Assembly: GCF_000014745.1 (NCBI RefSeq)
Contig: NC_008347.1
Location: forward strand, 2,620,001-2,684,000
DNA length: 64,000 nucleotides
Reading direction: 5' to 3'
Source: Maricaulis maris MCS10
GTDB taxonomy: Bacteria > Pseudomonadota > Alphaproteobacteria > Caulobacterales > Maricaulaceae
Below, one piece after another: positions 17,074 to 25,938 of the stretch. The position numbers and the translations under genes are program-made. The notes beneath the pieces were generated by a model. That model saw only the letters and a list, made by a program, of their open reading frames with translations, was not told the origin of the DNA and searched no databases. Position 1 is the first letter of the stretch; every line of letters starts with the position of its first letter.

Positions 17074-17631
17074 ATGGCCAAACGTGGAAAACTTTCCCGC
17101 CGTTCGTTTCTGACCCGGGTCGCCGGAGCGGCCGTCGTGACCGGCGCCGCCGGAACCGTGGCGGGCTGCGCGACGACCGGCTACACTGACAGTGACAGCG
17201 GAGCCTATGCTGACCCGGCCGGAGCCGGGCGCGGCGGACGCCGCACAACCGGCGTTACGGATAGTGACACCGGCCGCTATGCCGATCCGGTCGGCAATGG
17301 CCGCGGCGGCGGCGTGACCGACAGCGACACAGGCCGCTATGCCGACCCTGTTGGCGGCGGGCGCGGCGGTGGCATCACCGATGCTGACAGCGGCAACTAT
17401 GCTGATCCGGCCGGTCGCGGACGCGGTAGCTCGGGAATCACCGACAATGACAGCGGCAGCTATGCTGACCCCGCCGGACGTGGACGCGGCGGCAACTACC
17501 GCGGCACCACCGACAGCGATACCGGTCGCTATGCCGACCCGGTTGGCGGAGGACGCGGCGGCAGCCGGTCCTGCACCGACAATGACTCCGGCAATTACGC
17601 TGATCCCGCCGGTGGGGGCCGACGCTGCTAG
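17074..17631 (+). CDS. Tat-exported TDSD-repeat protein 3, predicted lipoprotein (7 repeats)
   Basis: The 185-residue paralogue carries the same twin-arginine signal, but the hydrophobic region ends in VAGC (Cys32), a credible lipobox, so this copy may be a Tat-exported lipoprotein. Seven units from residue 37 to the end follow TDSD-S/T-G-x-YADP-A/V-G-x-GRG, with some TDAD and TDND variants. The final unit is again enclosed by cysteines (SRSC and terminal RRC), as in protein 2. AGGGAGG lies 6 bp upstream of the ATG. A strong terminator follows the stop. Function unknown. Confidence 0.83.
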   Translation: MAKRGKLSRRSFLTRVAGAAVVTGAAGTVAGCATTGYTDSDSGAYADPAGAGRGGRRTTGVTDSDTGRYADPVGNGRGGGVTDSDTGRYADPVGGGRGGGITDADSGNYADPAGRGRGSSGITDNDSGSYADPAGRGRGGNYRGTTDSDTGRYADPVGGGRGGSRSCTDNDSGNYADPAGGGRRC

Positions 17632-17650
17632 GCAATAATCGCTGACGAAG

Positions 17651-17682
17651 AACCCCTCCCGCTCCGGCGCGAGGGGTTTTTC
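17651..17682 (+). terminator. Rho-independent terminator after the Tat-repeat genes
   Basis: An AACCCCTC/GAGGGGTT stem with a GC-rich 12-base loop is followed by a TTTT(T) run, about 20 bp past the stop of repeat gene 3. It separates these genes transcriptionally from the dioxygenase gene that follows. Confidence 0.88.
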
Positions 17683-17774
17683 ATGCCTGCGACACTATTG
17701 ATCACACCCAGACAGGCGACAACGGCACCGGCCGCCGCTAACATTTTTTCGAACATTCGGGGGAGACCGACCAC

Positions 17775-18959
17775 ATGACTGCACCGCTCTGGCTGACCGA
17801 TCCGTTTCGCGCCATGATCGATCCAATTGATCGTGAAACCTTTTTTCGGGACTACCACGAAAAGAAGCCGTTGATCGTTCACCGTGAGGACCCGGGCCGG
17901 TATGCCGGCCTGCTGTCAATTGCCCGCATTGACGACATCGTCTCCAGCATCGACCTGCGTGAAGGGGCCCTGGACATGGCCCGCTCCGAACCCCCGGTGC
18001 AGCGCGAAGACTACATGTTCGATACCGGCTATGTGGACCGCGGCGGCGTCGCCAACCAGTATCGCCAAGGCGCGACGATCATCCTGCCCCAACTGCATAT
18101 GATGGATGCCGTGCTCGGCGAGTTCTGCCGCGCCGTTGAGTCGCTTTTGAGCTGCCATGTGCAGACCAATATCTATCTGACCCCGCCTGACAATCAGGGC
18201 TTCAACACCCATTACGACGATCACGACGTGTTCGTGATGCAGATCGAAGGTGAGAAGCTGTGGCGTTTCTACGAGACGCCGGTTGAAAACCCCTATCGCG
18301 GTGAAGGCTTCCGGCCGGATGCCCACAAGGCTGGAGAACCCGTTGCCGAATTCGTGCTCAAGGCGGGTGAGTGCATTTACGTTCCTCGCGGATTGATGCA
18401 CGACGCGCAAACGCATGGTGACACGGCGTCGCTCCACATCACGCTCGGCCTGATCGTGAAAACCTGGGCCGACCTGATGCTCGAAGCGGTCTCGGAAGTT
18501 GCCTTGCGCACGCCCGCCATGCGCCACTCACTCCCGCCTGGTTTTGCTCGCCCTGACTTTGATCGTACCGATGCGGAAGTCCAATTCAGGGACATGGCAG
18601 AGATGCTGGCCCGAGAGATGAGCGTTGACGGTGCAATGGACTTCTTTGTCGATAGCTTCATCCGGTCACGCGTGCCCAATACCCGTGGCGCCATCAGCAA
18701 TTATCTCGCACCCAATTCAGCCAGCCAGACCTTCAAACTGCGCCCGTTCGTGCCGTGGCGCTTTGCCGGTGATGAAACGGAGAACGTCATCATCACTGCT
18801 GGCGGCGAAGTCCGGTTTCCAGCCGAGGCCGAACAAGGTCTGCACACCCTGCTCGATGGCGGCACTGTGACTGCGGCGAGTTTCGTTGGTCAGGACGATA
18901 GCGCGGCGATTGAAACACTTGGCAAGCTCCATGCGTTTGGTCTGATCATTCCTGTTTGA
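17775..18959 (+). CDS. JmjC/cupin Fe(II)-2-oxoglutarate dioxygenase, ribosomal-oxygenase-like
   Basis: The 394-residue protein has the iron triad of the JmjC ribosomal oxygenase (YcfD/MINA53/NO66) type: His146-x-Asp148 in NTHYDDHDVF and a distal His209 in YVPRGLMHD. FVMQIEGEKLWRFYE between them matches the family's core strand. A C-terminal winged-helix-like region fits the same family. Characterised relatives hydroxylate an arginine or histidine of ribosomal proteins. The natural guess is a ribosomal-protein hydroxylase, but the gene directly follows three repeat proteins carrying a Gly-Arg-Gly in nearly every unit. GGGGGAG lies about 9 bp upstream of the ATG. A terminator separates it from the repeat genes. 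Confidence 0.85.
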   Translation: MTAPLWLTDPFRAMIDPIDRETFFRDYHEKKPLIVHREDPGRYAGLLSIARIDDIVSSIDLREGALDMARSEPPVQREDYMFDTGYVDRGGVANQYRQGATIILPQLHMMDAVLGEFCRAVESLLSCHVQTNIYLTPPDNQGFNTHYDDHDVFVMQIEGEKLWRFYETPVENPYRGEGFRPDAHKAGEPVAEFVLKAGECIYVPRGLMHDAQTHGDTASLHITLGLIVKTWADLMLEAVSEVALRTPAMRHSLPPGFARPDFDRTDAEVQFRDMAEMLAREMSVDGAMDFFVDSFIRSRVPNTRGAISNYLAPNSASQTFKLRPFVPWRFAGDETENVIITAGGEVRFPAEAEQGLHTLLDGGTVTAASFVGQDDSAAIETLGKLHAFGLIIPV

Positions 18960-19091
18960 TCTGCCCCTCACGTACGCCTTGTTATAATTCAAAACCTCTG
19001 CCTGCCTTGTCCGGGACATGGTTAAAACAGTAGATGCGCCCCTTTGTGGTGGCCCGACCTGTTCGGGCCACCGAATTTTTCGCGGGTTGGC

Positions 19092-20234
19092 ATGCGTTTT
19101 CGGTCTGGAACCATAACTGTTTCCCTTGCAGCAGTCTTTGCTGTCCTTTGGCTGATGTGGCCGTCGACCATCAATCCGGTCTACTGGGACGAGCCGGAAG
19201 CTCCTGCCATGACAGGTCCGCTCGCCCCCAATACCGCCTTGGGGTCGGCCCAGTTCTACGATCTCGGCGCAAGCGGAACGGCCCACAGCGTCGCGCTGGG
19301 CGAGAATGGTGAGATCTATTCCGGCAATGCTTCCGGCAAAATCGTCAGGATCGAATCGCCCGGCATGACGCCGACAGTGATCGCTGAACTCGATGACCTG
19401 CCGATTTCTGGTCTGGCCTGGATTGGTTCCAGCACGCTTGGTGCGACGACGTCAGACGGGTTGTTCGCGGTCAACGTCATCTCCGGCGACGCGACCCGCG
19501 TAAGTGTCGGCGTGCCGGGTTACCCATTCGGCTTTGCCAATGACCTTGCCATCACCAGACAAGGCGAGATCTACTTCACCGACTCGTCAGTATTGCACGA
19601 TGAAGGCACCCCTGACGGGGATCACGTGCTGGACATGCTCGAGAACCGCCCACACGGCGCGCTATATGTCTGGGATCCGCGCACGCACCAGACCCGGCTT
19701 GCGGCTGACCGCCTCTACTATCCTAACGGAATCGCCCTCGCCTCTGACGGCCTCTCGATCTATGTCTCGGAAACCTTCCGTTATCGGATACTGCGGCACT
19801 GGATCGATGGCCCGCGACGCGGTGAGACTGAAGTTTTTGCCGGCAATCTGCCCGGCCTGCCCGACGGGCTGGCGACCGATAATTCCGGCCACCTGTTCGT
19901 CGCCCTTCCCGCCGGACGCAGCTCGGCCTTGCGGACAATCAGGACACGCCCGTGGCTCGCACGGATCGTTTCGCGACTGCCAGCCTGGGCACGGCCTGAT
20001 GGCGGCTCGGCGAGGCCATTCATCGCCGTTCTTGACGAGCAAAACGCCGAAATCATCGCGTCGTTCCATGATCCCGAGAACCGGCTTTGCCATGTCTCGA
20101 ACATGGTCCTGACCGAGGACCAGGACCTCTGGTTCGGGTCATCCGATTGCAGCTATATCGCCTGGCTTCCACAGGCCGCCGTACAGGCTGGGTTGCAAGC
20201 CCCCGGCACGACGGGTTTCGTCGCCGGCGACTGA
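19092..20234 (+). CDS. Membrane-anchored SMP-30/strictosidine-synthase-like beta-propeller
   Basis: The 380-residue product has one N-terminal hydrophobic helix (about 9-24), probably a signal anchor, followed by a six-bladed propeller of the SMP-30/gluconolactonase/strictosidine-synthase-like superfamily. Evidence includes FANDLAITRQGEIYFTDSS, LYYPNGIALASDGLSIYVSE and LPGLPDGLATDNSGHLFVA. Known relatives are calcium-dependent lactonases or esterases. The ATG at 19092 is preferred over an upstream frame start at 19044 because it begins the signal-like segment. Substrate is unknown. Confidence 0.78.
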   Translation: MRFRSGTITVSLAAVFAVLWLMWPSTINPVYWDEPEAPAMTGPLAPNTALGSAQFYDLGASGTAHSVALGENGEIYSGNASGKIVRIESPGMTPTVIAELDDLPISGLAWIGSSTLGATTSDGLFAVNVISGDATRVSVGVPGYPFGFANDLAITRQGEIYFTDSSVLHDEGTPDGDHVLDMLENRPHGALYVWDPRTHQTRLAADRLYYPNGIALASDGLSIYVSETFRYRILRHWIDGPRRGETEVFAGNLPGLPDGLATDNSGHLFVALPAGRSSALRTIRTRPWLARIVSRLPAWARPDGGSARPFIAVLDEQNAEIIASFHDPENRLCHVSNMVLTEDQDLWFGSSDCSYIAWLPQAAVQAGLQAPGTTGFVAGD

Positions 20235-20283
20235 CCTGGCCATCGGGGACGGGTCAGGGCGAAGGTCCGCAAACCTGATCGGA

Positions 20284-22266
20284 TCAGGCCAGCAACGCCT
20301 CGGCCTGCTCGACAATCGCCGCTGAGGTGATCCCGAAATGTGCGTACAGGTCCTCGGCCGGCGCGCTTGCACCGAAACCCGTCATTCCGACAAATCCGCC
20401 CTTGCGGCCGATCACCTGATCCCAGCCAAAGCGCAGCGCCGCCTCACAGGCAACCACTGGAATGCCGGCGGGGAAAAGCTCATCGAGATAGGCGTCGCCC
20501 TGCTCAAGCAGGAGATCCAGGCACGGGGCTGACACCACACGCACTTTGCGGCCCTGGGCGCGCAAGGTCCGGGCCGCCTCGACAGCCAGACAGACTTCCG
20601 ATCCGGTTGCGACCAGGACAATGTCCGGCGAACCGACATCATCGGACAGAGTATAGGCGCCGCTGGCAGACAGGTTGGTGCTGCCGTCATCACTGCGCAG
20701 GAACGGCAGTTTCTGGCGCGACAGGGCGAGCACGGAGGGGCCGTCGATCCGGCGCAGTGCCAAGTCCCATGCCTCGGCCGTCTCGAGCGCATCAGCCGGA
20801 CGGAAGACATGCATGTTCGGGATGGCCCGCAGCGAGGCCAGTGTTTCAACCGGCTGATGGGTCGGGCCGTCTTCACCCAGACCGATCGAGTCATGCGTCA
20901 TCACGTAGACTACCGGTTGATGCATCAGGGAGGACAGGCGCATCGACGGACGGCAATAATCGGCGAAAACGAGGAATGTCGCGACATGCGGCCGGAAGCC
21001 ACCATGCAGGGACATGCCATTGGCGCACGCCGCCATGCCATGTTCACGAACGCCGAAATGGATGTACTGGCCGGCATAGTCGCCTGCCTTCACGATGCCT
21101 ACGTCCGGCGTCTTGGTGAGATTGGAGCCGGCGAGATCGGCGGATCCACCGGCCAGGCTGGGCCAGTCACCAATGATCGCGGCCAGCGTCTGACCGGATG
21201 CGGCGCGGGAGGCCAGGACAGGCTTTTCGGCCGCGACTTTCTGGCGCCAAGCGTCCAGGGCGGCGATCTCGGTTTCACCCGGTTCACCGGAAATCTGGGC
21301 GACGAAATCGTCGGCCCGGTCCGCTCCGGCCAACCGCTCCTGCCAGGCCTGATGGGCATCCGCCGAGCCAGTCGCCCGCCAAGCATCCAAAATTTCTTCG
21401 GGAATTTCAAACGGAGCGGCTGTCCAGCCGAGCGCCTCACGCGCGCCGGCGATCTCGTCAGCACCGAGCGGGGCACCATGGCTGCCAGCCGTGCCGGCCT
21501 TGGTCGGTGCGCCATAGCCGATTGTTGTGCGGCAGGCGATAAGGACCGGTTTGTCGGATGATCGGGCTTTCTGCAGGGCGGCATCGATGGCGGCGTGGTC
21601 ATGGCCGTCAATGCGCGAGACCGACCAACCAGCCGCCTCGAAACGTTTGAGCACATCCGTGCTTTCCGAAAGGTCCGTCGGGCCATCAATCGAGATCTCA
21701 TTATCGTCCCACAGGACACAGAAACGATTGAGGCCCAGATGCCCGGCCAGGGAAATGGCCTCGTGGGAAATACCTTCCTGCAGGTCGCCATCAGACGCGA
21801 TGACCCAGGTACGGTGATCGACGAGATCATCACCATAGCGCGCATTCATCATGCGCTCGGCGAGTGCCATGCCGACCGACATCGAAATCCCCTGCCCCAG
21901 CGGGCCGGTCGTCGCCTCGACACCTGGCGTGTGACCGTATTCCGGGTGGCCGGCGGTCAGGCTGTCCAGCTGGCGGAACTTCTTCAGCTCATCCATGCTG
22001 ATGTCCTCAAACCCGGCCAGATGCAGGATCGAGTAGAGCAACATGGAACCGTGACCGGCTGACAGGACGAAGCGGTCCCGATCAGCCCAGGCTGGCGCTG
22101 CCGGATCGAATTTCATGTGTTTCGACCACAAGACGGCGGCAACATCCGCCATGCCCATCGGCATGCCCGGATGGCCTGAATTGGCTTGCTGGACCGCGTC
22201 CATCGACAGCGCCCGGATGGCATTGGCCATATCGGACATCGAAACTGGGTTGGAAGGCGTGGTCAT
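20284..22266 (-). CDS. tkt: Transketolase
   Basis: Thiamine-diphosphate enzyme of the pentose phosphate pathway transferring two-carbon ketol units. It has 660 residues, full length, with an N-terminal ThDP-binding domain (GHPGMPMGMADVA, GDGDLQEG-type SDGDLQEGISHEA), a central pyrimidine-binding domain (REHGMAACANGM, HDSIGLGEDGPTHQP) and a C-terminal domain. It is convergent with the SMP-30-like gene and lies 27 bp after pgi, suggesting a pgi-tkt operon. In related bacteria tkt often sits beside zapA; here it does not. Confidence 0.97.
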   Translation of the reverse strand: MTTPSNPVSMSDMANAIRALSMDAVQQANSGHPGMPMGMADVAAVLWSKHMKFDPAAPAWADRDRFVLSAGHGSMLLYSILHLAGFEDISMDELKKFRQLDSLTAGHPEYGHTPGVEATTGPLGQGISMSVGMALAERMMNARYGDDLVDHRTWVIASDGDLQEGISHEAISLAGHLGLNRFCVLWDDNEISIDGPTDLSESTDVLKRFEAAGWSVSRIDGHDHAAIDAALQKARSSDKPVLIACRTTIGYGAPTKAGTAGSHGAPLGADEIAGAREALGWTAAPFEIPEEILDAWRATGSADAHQAWQERLAGADRADDFVAQISGEPGETEIAALDAWRQKVAAEKPVLASRAASGQTLAAIIGDWPSLAGGSADLAGSNLTKTPDVGIVKAGDYAGQYIHFGVREHGMAACANGMSLHGGFRPHVATFLVFADYCRPSMRLSSLMHQPVVYVMTHDSIGLGEDGPTHQPVETLASLRAIPNMHVFRPADALETAEAWDLALRRIDGPSVLALSRQKLPFLRSDDGSTNLSASGAYTLSDDVGSPDIVLVATGSEVCLAVEAARTLRAQGRKVRVVSAPCLDLLLEQGDAYLDELFPAGIPVVACEAALRFGWDQVIGRKGGFVGMTGFGASAPAEDLYAHFGITSAAIVEQAEALLA

Positions 22267-22293
22267 GAAGCGTCTCCTGCGCCGGGCCGGTGG

Positions 22294-23847
22294 CTAGCCG
22301 GATATCAGGCCTGTCCTTGCAAGCAAGGCTTTTGTGGACGCGTCATAGCTGGATATATCGCCATCCAAAATCCCCTTGGTCAGCACTTTTCCCAGCTCGA
22401 CACCCCATTGGTCAAAAGGGTTGATGTCGTAGAGGACGCTTTCGACAAAAACCTTGTGTTCATGCAAGGCGATGAGGGCGCCGAAAGTCGCCGGGGTCAG
22501 GTCGTCGAGCAACAAGGTCGCTGACGGCCTATTGCCAGGCATCGACTTGTGGCTTGCCAGATCGGGTTCGGTCGCCGGATCGACCTTGCGCCCGTCCAAA
22601 AGAGCCGCGCCCTGGGCAGCCATGTTGGCAGCCAGCGCCCGCTCACGCGGATCAGAACTGGAGAAGTGGCGGGCGACACCGATGAAGTCGACCGGTACCA
22701 CGTCACCGCCCTGATGCAGCCACTGGAAGAATGAGTGCTGTATTTCGGTTCCATTGCCGCCCCAGACCAGAGCCCCGCCGGGCGTCGATCCCGGCTGACC
22801 GTCAACCGTCACCGATTTACCGAGCGACTCCATTTCCAGCTGCTGGAAATAGTCGGCCAGTTTGCCGAGGCGGGCCGAATAGGCAGCGACGCAACGGGCC
22901 GGATAGCCCATTCCGATCCGGTTCCAGACATCGATCAACCCCTTGAGGACCGGCATGTTGCGCTCGAGCGGGGCTGTTGCGAAATGCTTGTCCATTTCCC
23001 GTGCCCCCTCGCGAAAGGCCTGGAATACCGACGGACCGAGTCCGATTTCAAGCGCCAGCCCGACGGCGCTCCAGACCGAATAGCGACCGCCCACCCAATC
23101 GGGGAAGTCGAATACCATCGATGGATCGATACCGAAGGCCTTCGCCTTTTCCGGGGCGGCAGAGGCGGCAGCGAAATGGGCCCCGGCACGCGTCGCGCCG
23201 ACATGGCCGGCCAGCCAGTCCCGCGCCGCTTCGCCGGACATCAGGGTTTCCTGGGTCGAGAAGGATTTCGAGGCCACGATGAACAGGATGGCCGCCGGGT
23301 CTGCCCCGGCCACGGCGTGTTTCAGATCGCTCGGATCGAGACTGGCAACAAAGCGCAGTTCCGGGCCGCCGTCTGCGTGATCTGCCAGCGCATCGGCCAC
23401 CAGACGCGGACCCAGATCCGACCCGCCAATTCCGATATTGACCACCCGGGAGATCGGCACACCGGATGGCGCATAGTCACCGGACCGGACACGCTCGGCA
23501 AACTCGCGTGTTTCGGCCTGCGTGCGCGCCACCAAAGCCGCCGCGTCACTTCCTACCAGGTCGCCGCCCTCCCGATAGGCCATGTGCAAGGCCGGACGGT
23601 TTTCGGTAGCGTTCACAATTTCACCCGAAAGCAGCGCGTCCCGCTTGCTTTCAAGTCCGCTCGCGCGGGCACGGGCAAACAGGGCTTCAAGCGCTGCTTC
23701 GTCCAGACATTGCTTGGTGGCATCGAATTCGAGACCCGCAACACTGAGGATCAAAGCTTGCGAGCGATCATCGCCGGTTTCAGCCAGCGTGCGGAGGGAG
23801 GTGCCGGACAGACGTACGGCATGAGCGTTCAATTCGGTATCGGACAC
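22294..23847 (-). CDS. pgi: Glucose-6-phosphate isomerase
   Basis: Interconverts glucose-6-phosphate and fructose-6-phosphate. It carries the family signatures FIVASKSFSTQETLMSG, DWVGGRYSVWSAVGL and NPFDQWGVELGK. The open frame begins with a TTG at 23880, but a GTG at 23847 with AGGAA just upstream gives 517 residues and starts at the conserved VSDTELNAHAVRL, so it is preferred. Likely co-transcribed with tkt downstream. Confidence 0.95.
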   Translation of the reverse strand: MSDTELNAHAVRLSGTSLRTLAETGDDRSQALILSVAGLEFDATKQCLDEAALEALFARARASGLESKRDALLSGEIVNATENRPALHMAYREGGDLVGSDAAALVARTQAETREFAERVRSGDYAPSGVPISRVVNIGIGGSDLGPRLVADALADHADGGPELRFVASLDPSDLKHAVAGADPAAILFIVASKSFSTQETLMSGEAARDWLAGHVGATRAGAHFAAASAAPEKAKAFGIDPSMVFDFPDWVGGRYSVWSAVGLALEIGLGPSVFQAFREGAREMDKHFATAPLERNMPVLKGLIDVWNRIGMGYPARCVAAYSARLGKLADYFQQLEMESLGKSVTVDGQPGSTPGGALVWGGNGTEIQHSFFQWLHQGGDVVPVDFIGVARHFSSSDPRERALAANMAAQGAALLDGRKVDPATEPDLASHKSMPGNRPSATLLLDDLTPATFGALIALHEHKVFVESVLYDINPFDQWGVELGKVLTKGILDGDISSYDASTKALLARTGLISG

Positions 23848-23934
23848 GGGATTTCCTGCACTCTCAATAGGAGAGGACAACCTATTGATGGCTCGCCGGC
23901 TTCACAAGGCGTCCGGGCAAGGTTCGCGCTGGTT

Positions 23935-25059
23935 TCAGCCGGTTTTTTCCACGTCCAGCACAACGCCAAGCAAATGATAGAATGTGCTTGCCGGGATACG
24001 ATCAGCCGTTTGACTACCGCGAGCGTCGACGCTGTCGATCCACCCCCCCCGGATCGCCGGGTCGATATGCCATTTCAACAATTGCGTCGCTGCGACTTCA
24101 GCTTGGGCGAGCGCGCCTGACGCACCACAACGATGGCGCGCCAGAGCGCCGCGCAACCACTCGGTCTGAACCCAGGTGCGGCTACCACCTTCAATCGGCC
24201 GCCCGGCGCTCGTCGATGCGCTCATCATGAATCCCGTATGACGATTGAGGCCGAATTCATGGGCATGCTGAAACAGCCGCGTCGCCATTTCGTCGGAAAC
24301 AGAGCGACCGGTCCGTTGGTATGCATCAAGTAACCAGACCCACTCCAACTCGTGCCCAGGTTCGACAACTATGCCATCGTCGGACTCATCAGGTCGCCAG
24401 GTCCTATCGAAAAACTCAACCAGGTAACCGCCAGCCTGATCAATAAAATACGAGCCAAGCAACTCCAAGACAGCTTCGGCTCGATCGAGATAGGATTGAT
24501 CGCCGCTGACTTCATGCCAGGCCAGCATGCACTCAAAGAAATGCATGTGCGGGTTCTGCCTTCGAGGCAGTTGTGGGCCGCCCAAACTCTCGGCGTAACC
24601 CCCTGCCGGATCAGCGAACTCCCGATCCAGATATGCGAGCAGGGAATCGGCCTCGTGCCGATAACGGGCGTCGCCAGTCAAGCGGAACAGCCACGCTTGG
24701 GCCAAAAGGATGAATGTATGGTCGTAAAGATCGCGGATCGGGCTCTCGACGGCACCGGTATCGGTCAACCGATGCACCCAACCATCCTGACCGTCAGGCG
24801 CTTTCGCTCGTTGCTCCAGCAGGGCATATCCATCGACCGCCAGGTCATGCCCATTGCACCACCCGGCCAAGTGGGAACGGGCGAAGACATAGACTTGCCG
24901 AGCCTGCGTTCGCACGCGCCTAGAATCCCCGAAAACCGGACTGCCATCCAAGTTCACCGATTCCAAGAAACCGCCTGATTGCGGATCCCAAGCGCGCTGC
25001 TGCCAGAATGGGAGTGCCGTGGCCTTGAACCATTCGGCGTACCGGTCAATTGCGATCAC
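23935..25059 (-). CDS. AGE-family isomerase, probable mannose-6-phosphate isomerase
   Basis: The 374-residue protein has the (alpha/alpha)6-barrel family of N-acylglucosamine 2-epimerases. Conserved blocks include RVRTQARQVYVFA, DLYDHTFILLAQAW, NPHMHFFECMLAW, VEPGHELEWVWLL and VQTEWLRGAL, which carry the catalytic histidines. Family members act on free sugars or on mannose-6-phosphate. Its place between pgi and manC makes fructose-6-P/mannose-6-P isomerisation feeding GDP-mannose the likeliest role, but this is inference. No cupin-type phosphomannose isomerase was seen in the window. Confidence 0.82.
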   Translation of the reverse strand: MIAIDRYAEWFKATALPFWQQRAWDPQSGGFLESVNLDGSPVFGDSRRVRTQARQVYVFARSHLAGWCNGHDLAVDGYALLEQRAKAPDGQDGWVHRLTDTGAVESPIRDLYDHTFILLAQAWLFRLTGDARYRHEADSLLAYLDREFADPAGGYAESLGGPQLPRRQNPHMHFFECMLAWHEVSGDQSYLDRAEAVLELLGSYFIDQAGGYLVEFFDRTWRPDESDDGIVVEPGHELEWVWLLDAYQRTGRSVSDEMATRLFQHAHEFGLNRHTGFMMSASTSAGRPIEGGSRTWVQTEWLRGALARHRCGASGALAQAEVAATQLLKWHIDPAIRGGWIDSVDARGSQTADRIPASTFYHLLGVVLDVEKTG

Positions 25060-25084
25060 CGCTCCCCCCGAAGCTGCCTGTCAC

Positions 25085-25846
25085 TCAGTCCAATTGCGCC
25101 ATATCCTCATCGGAAATGTCGAAATTGGCGTAAACATTCTGCACGTCGTCGCTGTCTTCCAGCATTTCCATCATCTTCATCAGAGTTGCGACCTTGTCGC
25201 CGGTCACCTCGATCAGGTTCTGCGGACGCCAGATGAGTTTGGCCGAGGACGGATCTTCGAAGGTCGCCGACAGGCCCCCGACGACCTCCATCAGGTCTTC
25301 ACGGGCGGTGTAGATGACGTGCTCGCCCTCATTGTCCTCGTCGCCGGGCTCGGACGCGACATCTTCGGCACCCGCCTCGATCGCCGCTTCCATCATGGTG
25401 TCTTCATCGGCCTTGGAGAGCGGGTATCGGATCTCTCCGACATTATCGAACATGAAGGCAACCGAACCGGTCTCGCCAAGATTGCCGCCATTCTTGGCAA
25501 AGGCGGTGCGGACTTCAGCGGCGGCCCGGTTCTTGTTGTCTGTCGAGACTTCGACGATCACACCAATTCCGGCCGGTCCGAAACCCTCATAGCGGATGTC
25601 TTCAAAGGACTCGTCATCACCACCCGACGCCTTGTCGATCGCGCGCTGGATATTGTCCTTGGGCATCGACTGGCCCTTGGCGTTGGAGACGGCGAGACGA
25701 AGGCGCGGATTGGCATCAACGTCCGGTCCACCCAGCTTGGCAGCGATAGAGATTTCTTTGGACAGGCGTGAGAACAGCTTTGAACGCAGCTTGTCCTGAC
25801 GCCCCTTGCGGTGCTGGATATTGGCCCATTTGGAGTGTCCGGCCAT
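25085..25846 (-). CDS. yebC: YebC/PmpR family protein
   Basis: The 253-residue protein begins with the invariant [18 protein letters not shown] and keeps the family pattern ([26 protein letters not shown]). Members have been described as transcriptional regulators and, more recently, as translation factors helping ribosomes at proline-rich stalls. It lies between manC and the AGE-type isomerase on the same strand, 25 bp before the latter; linkage to sugar metabolism is probably incidental. Confidence 0.95.
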   Translation of the reverse strand: MAGHSKWANIQHRKGRQDKLRSKLFSRLSKEISIAAKLGGPDVDANPRLRLAVSNAKGQSMPKDNIQRAIDKASGGDDESFEDIRYEGFGPAGIGVIVEVSTDNKNRAAAEVRTAFAKNGGNLGETGSVAFMFDNVGEIRYPLSKADEDTMMEAAIEAGAEDVASEPGDEDNEGEHVIYTAREDLMEVVGGLSATFEDPSSAKLIWRPQNLIEVTGDKVATLMKMMEMLEDSDDVQNVYANFDISDEDMAQLD

Positions 25847-25938
25847 GATCGGGATCCCTGTTCCTGCGGATTCAAGGCGCCCTGCTTACCCAGAATGTCA
25901 GGCAAATGCCACACCTTGCGCCACATTGGCCCGCCGCG

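Larger units (their letters stand above)
16108..17628 (+). repeat. Protein-coding repeat units, about 18 copies across three genes
   Basis: Units of 20-24 codons (60-72 bp) encode T-D-S-D-S/T-G-x-Y-A-D-P-x-G-x-G-R-G-spacer: 3 in the first gene, 8 in the second (from 16513), 7 in the third (from 17182). Synonymous positions vary between units, for example different Asp, Ser and Gly codons. The array is therefore not a recent DNA slippage product and the peptide pattern is what is conserved. Confidence 0.85.

Noticed and set aside
16108-17628. Tandem repeats that could be taken for a CRISPR array or minisatellite
   Set aside because: Units are 60-72 bp, in phase with three open frames, vary at silent sites and lack identical repeats with unique spacers; no cas gene is near.
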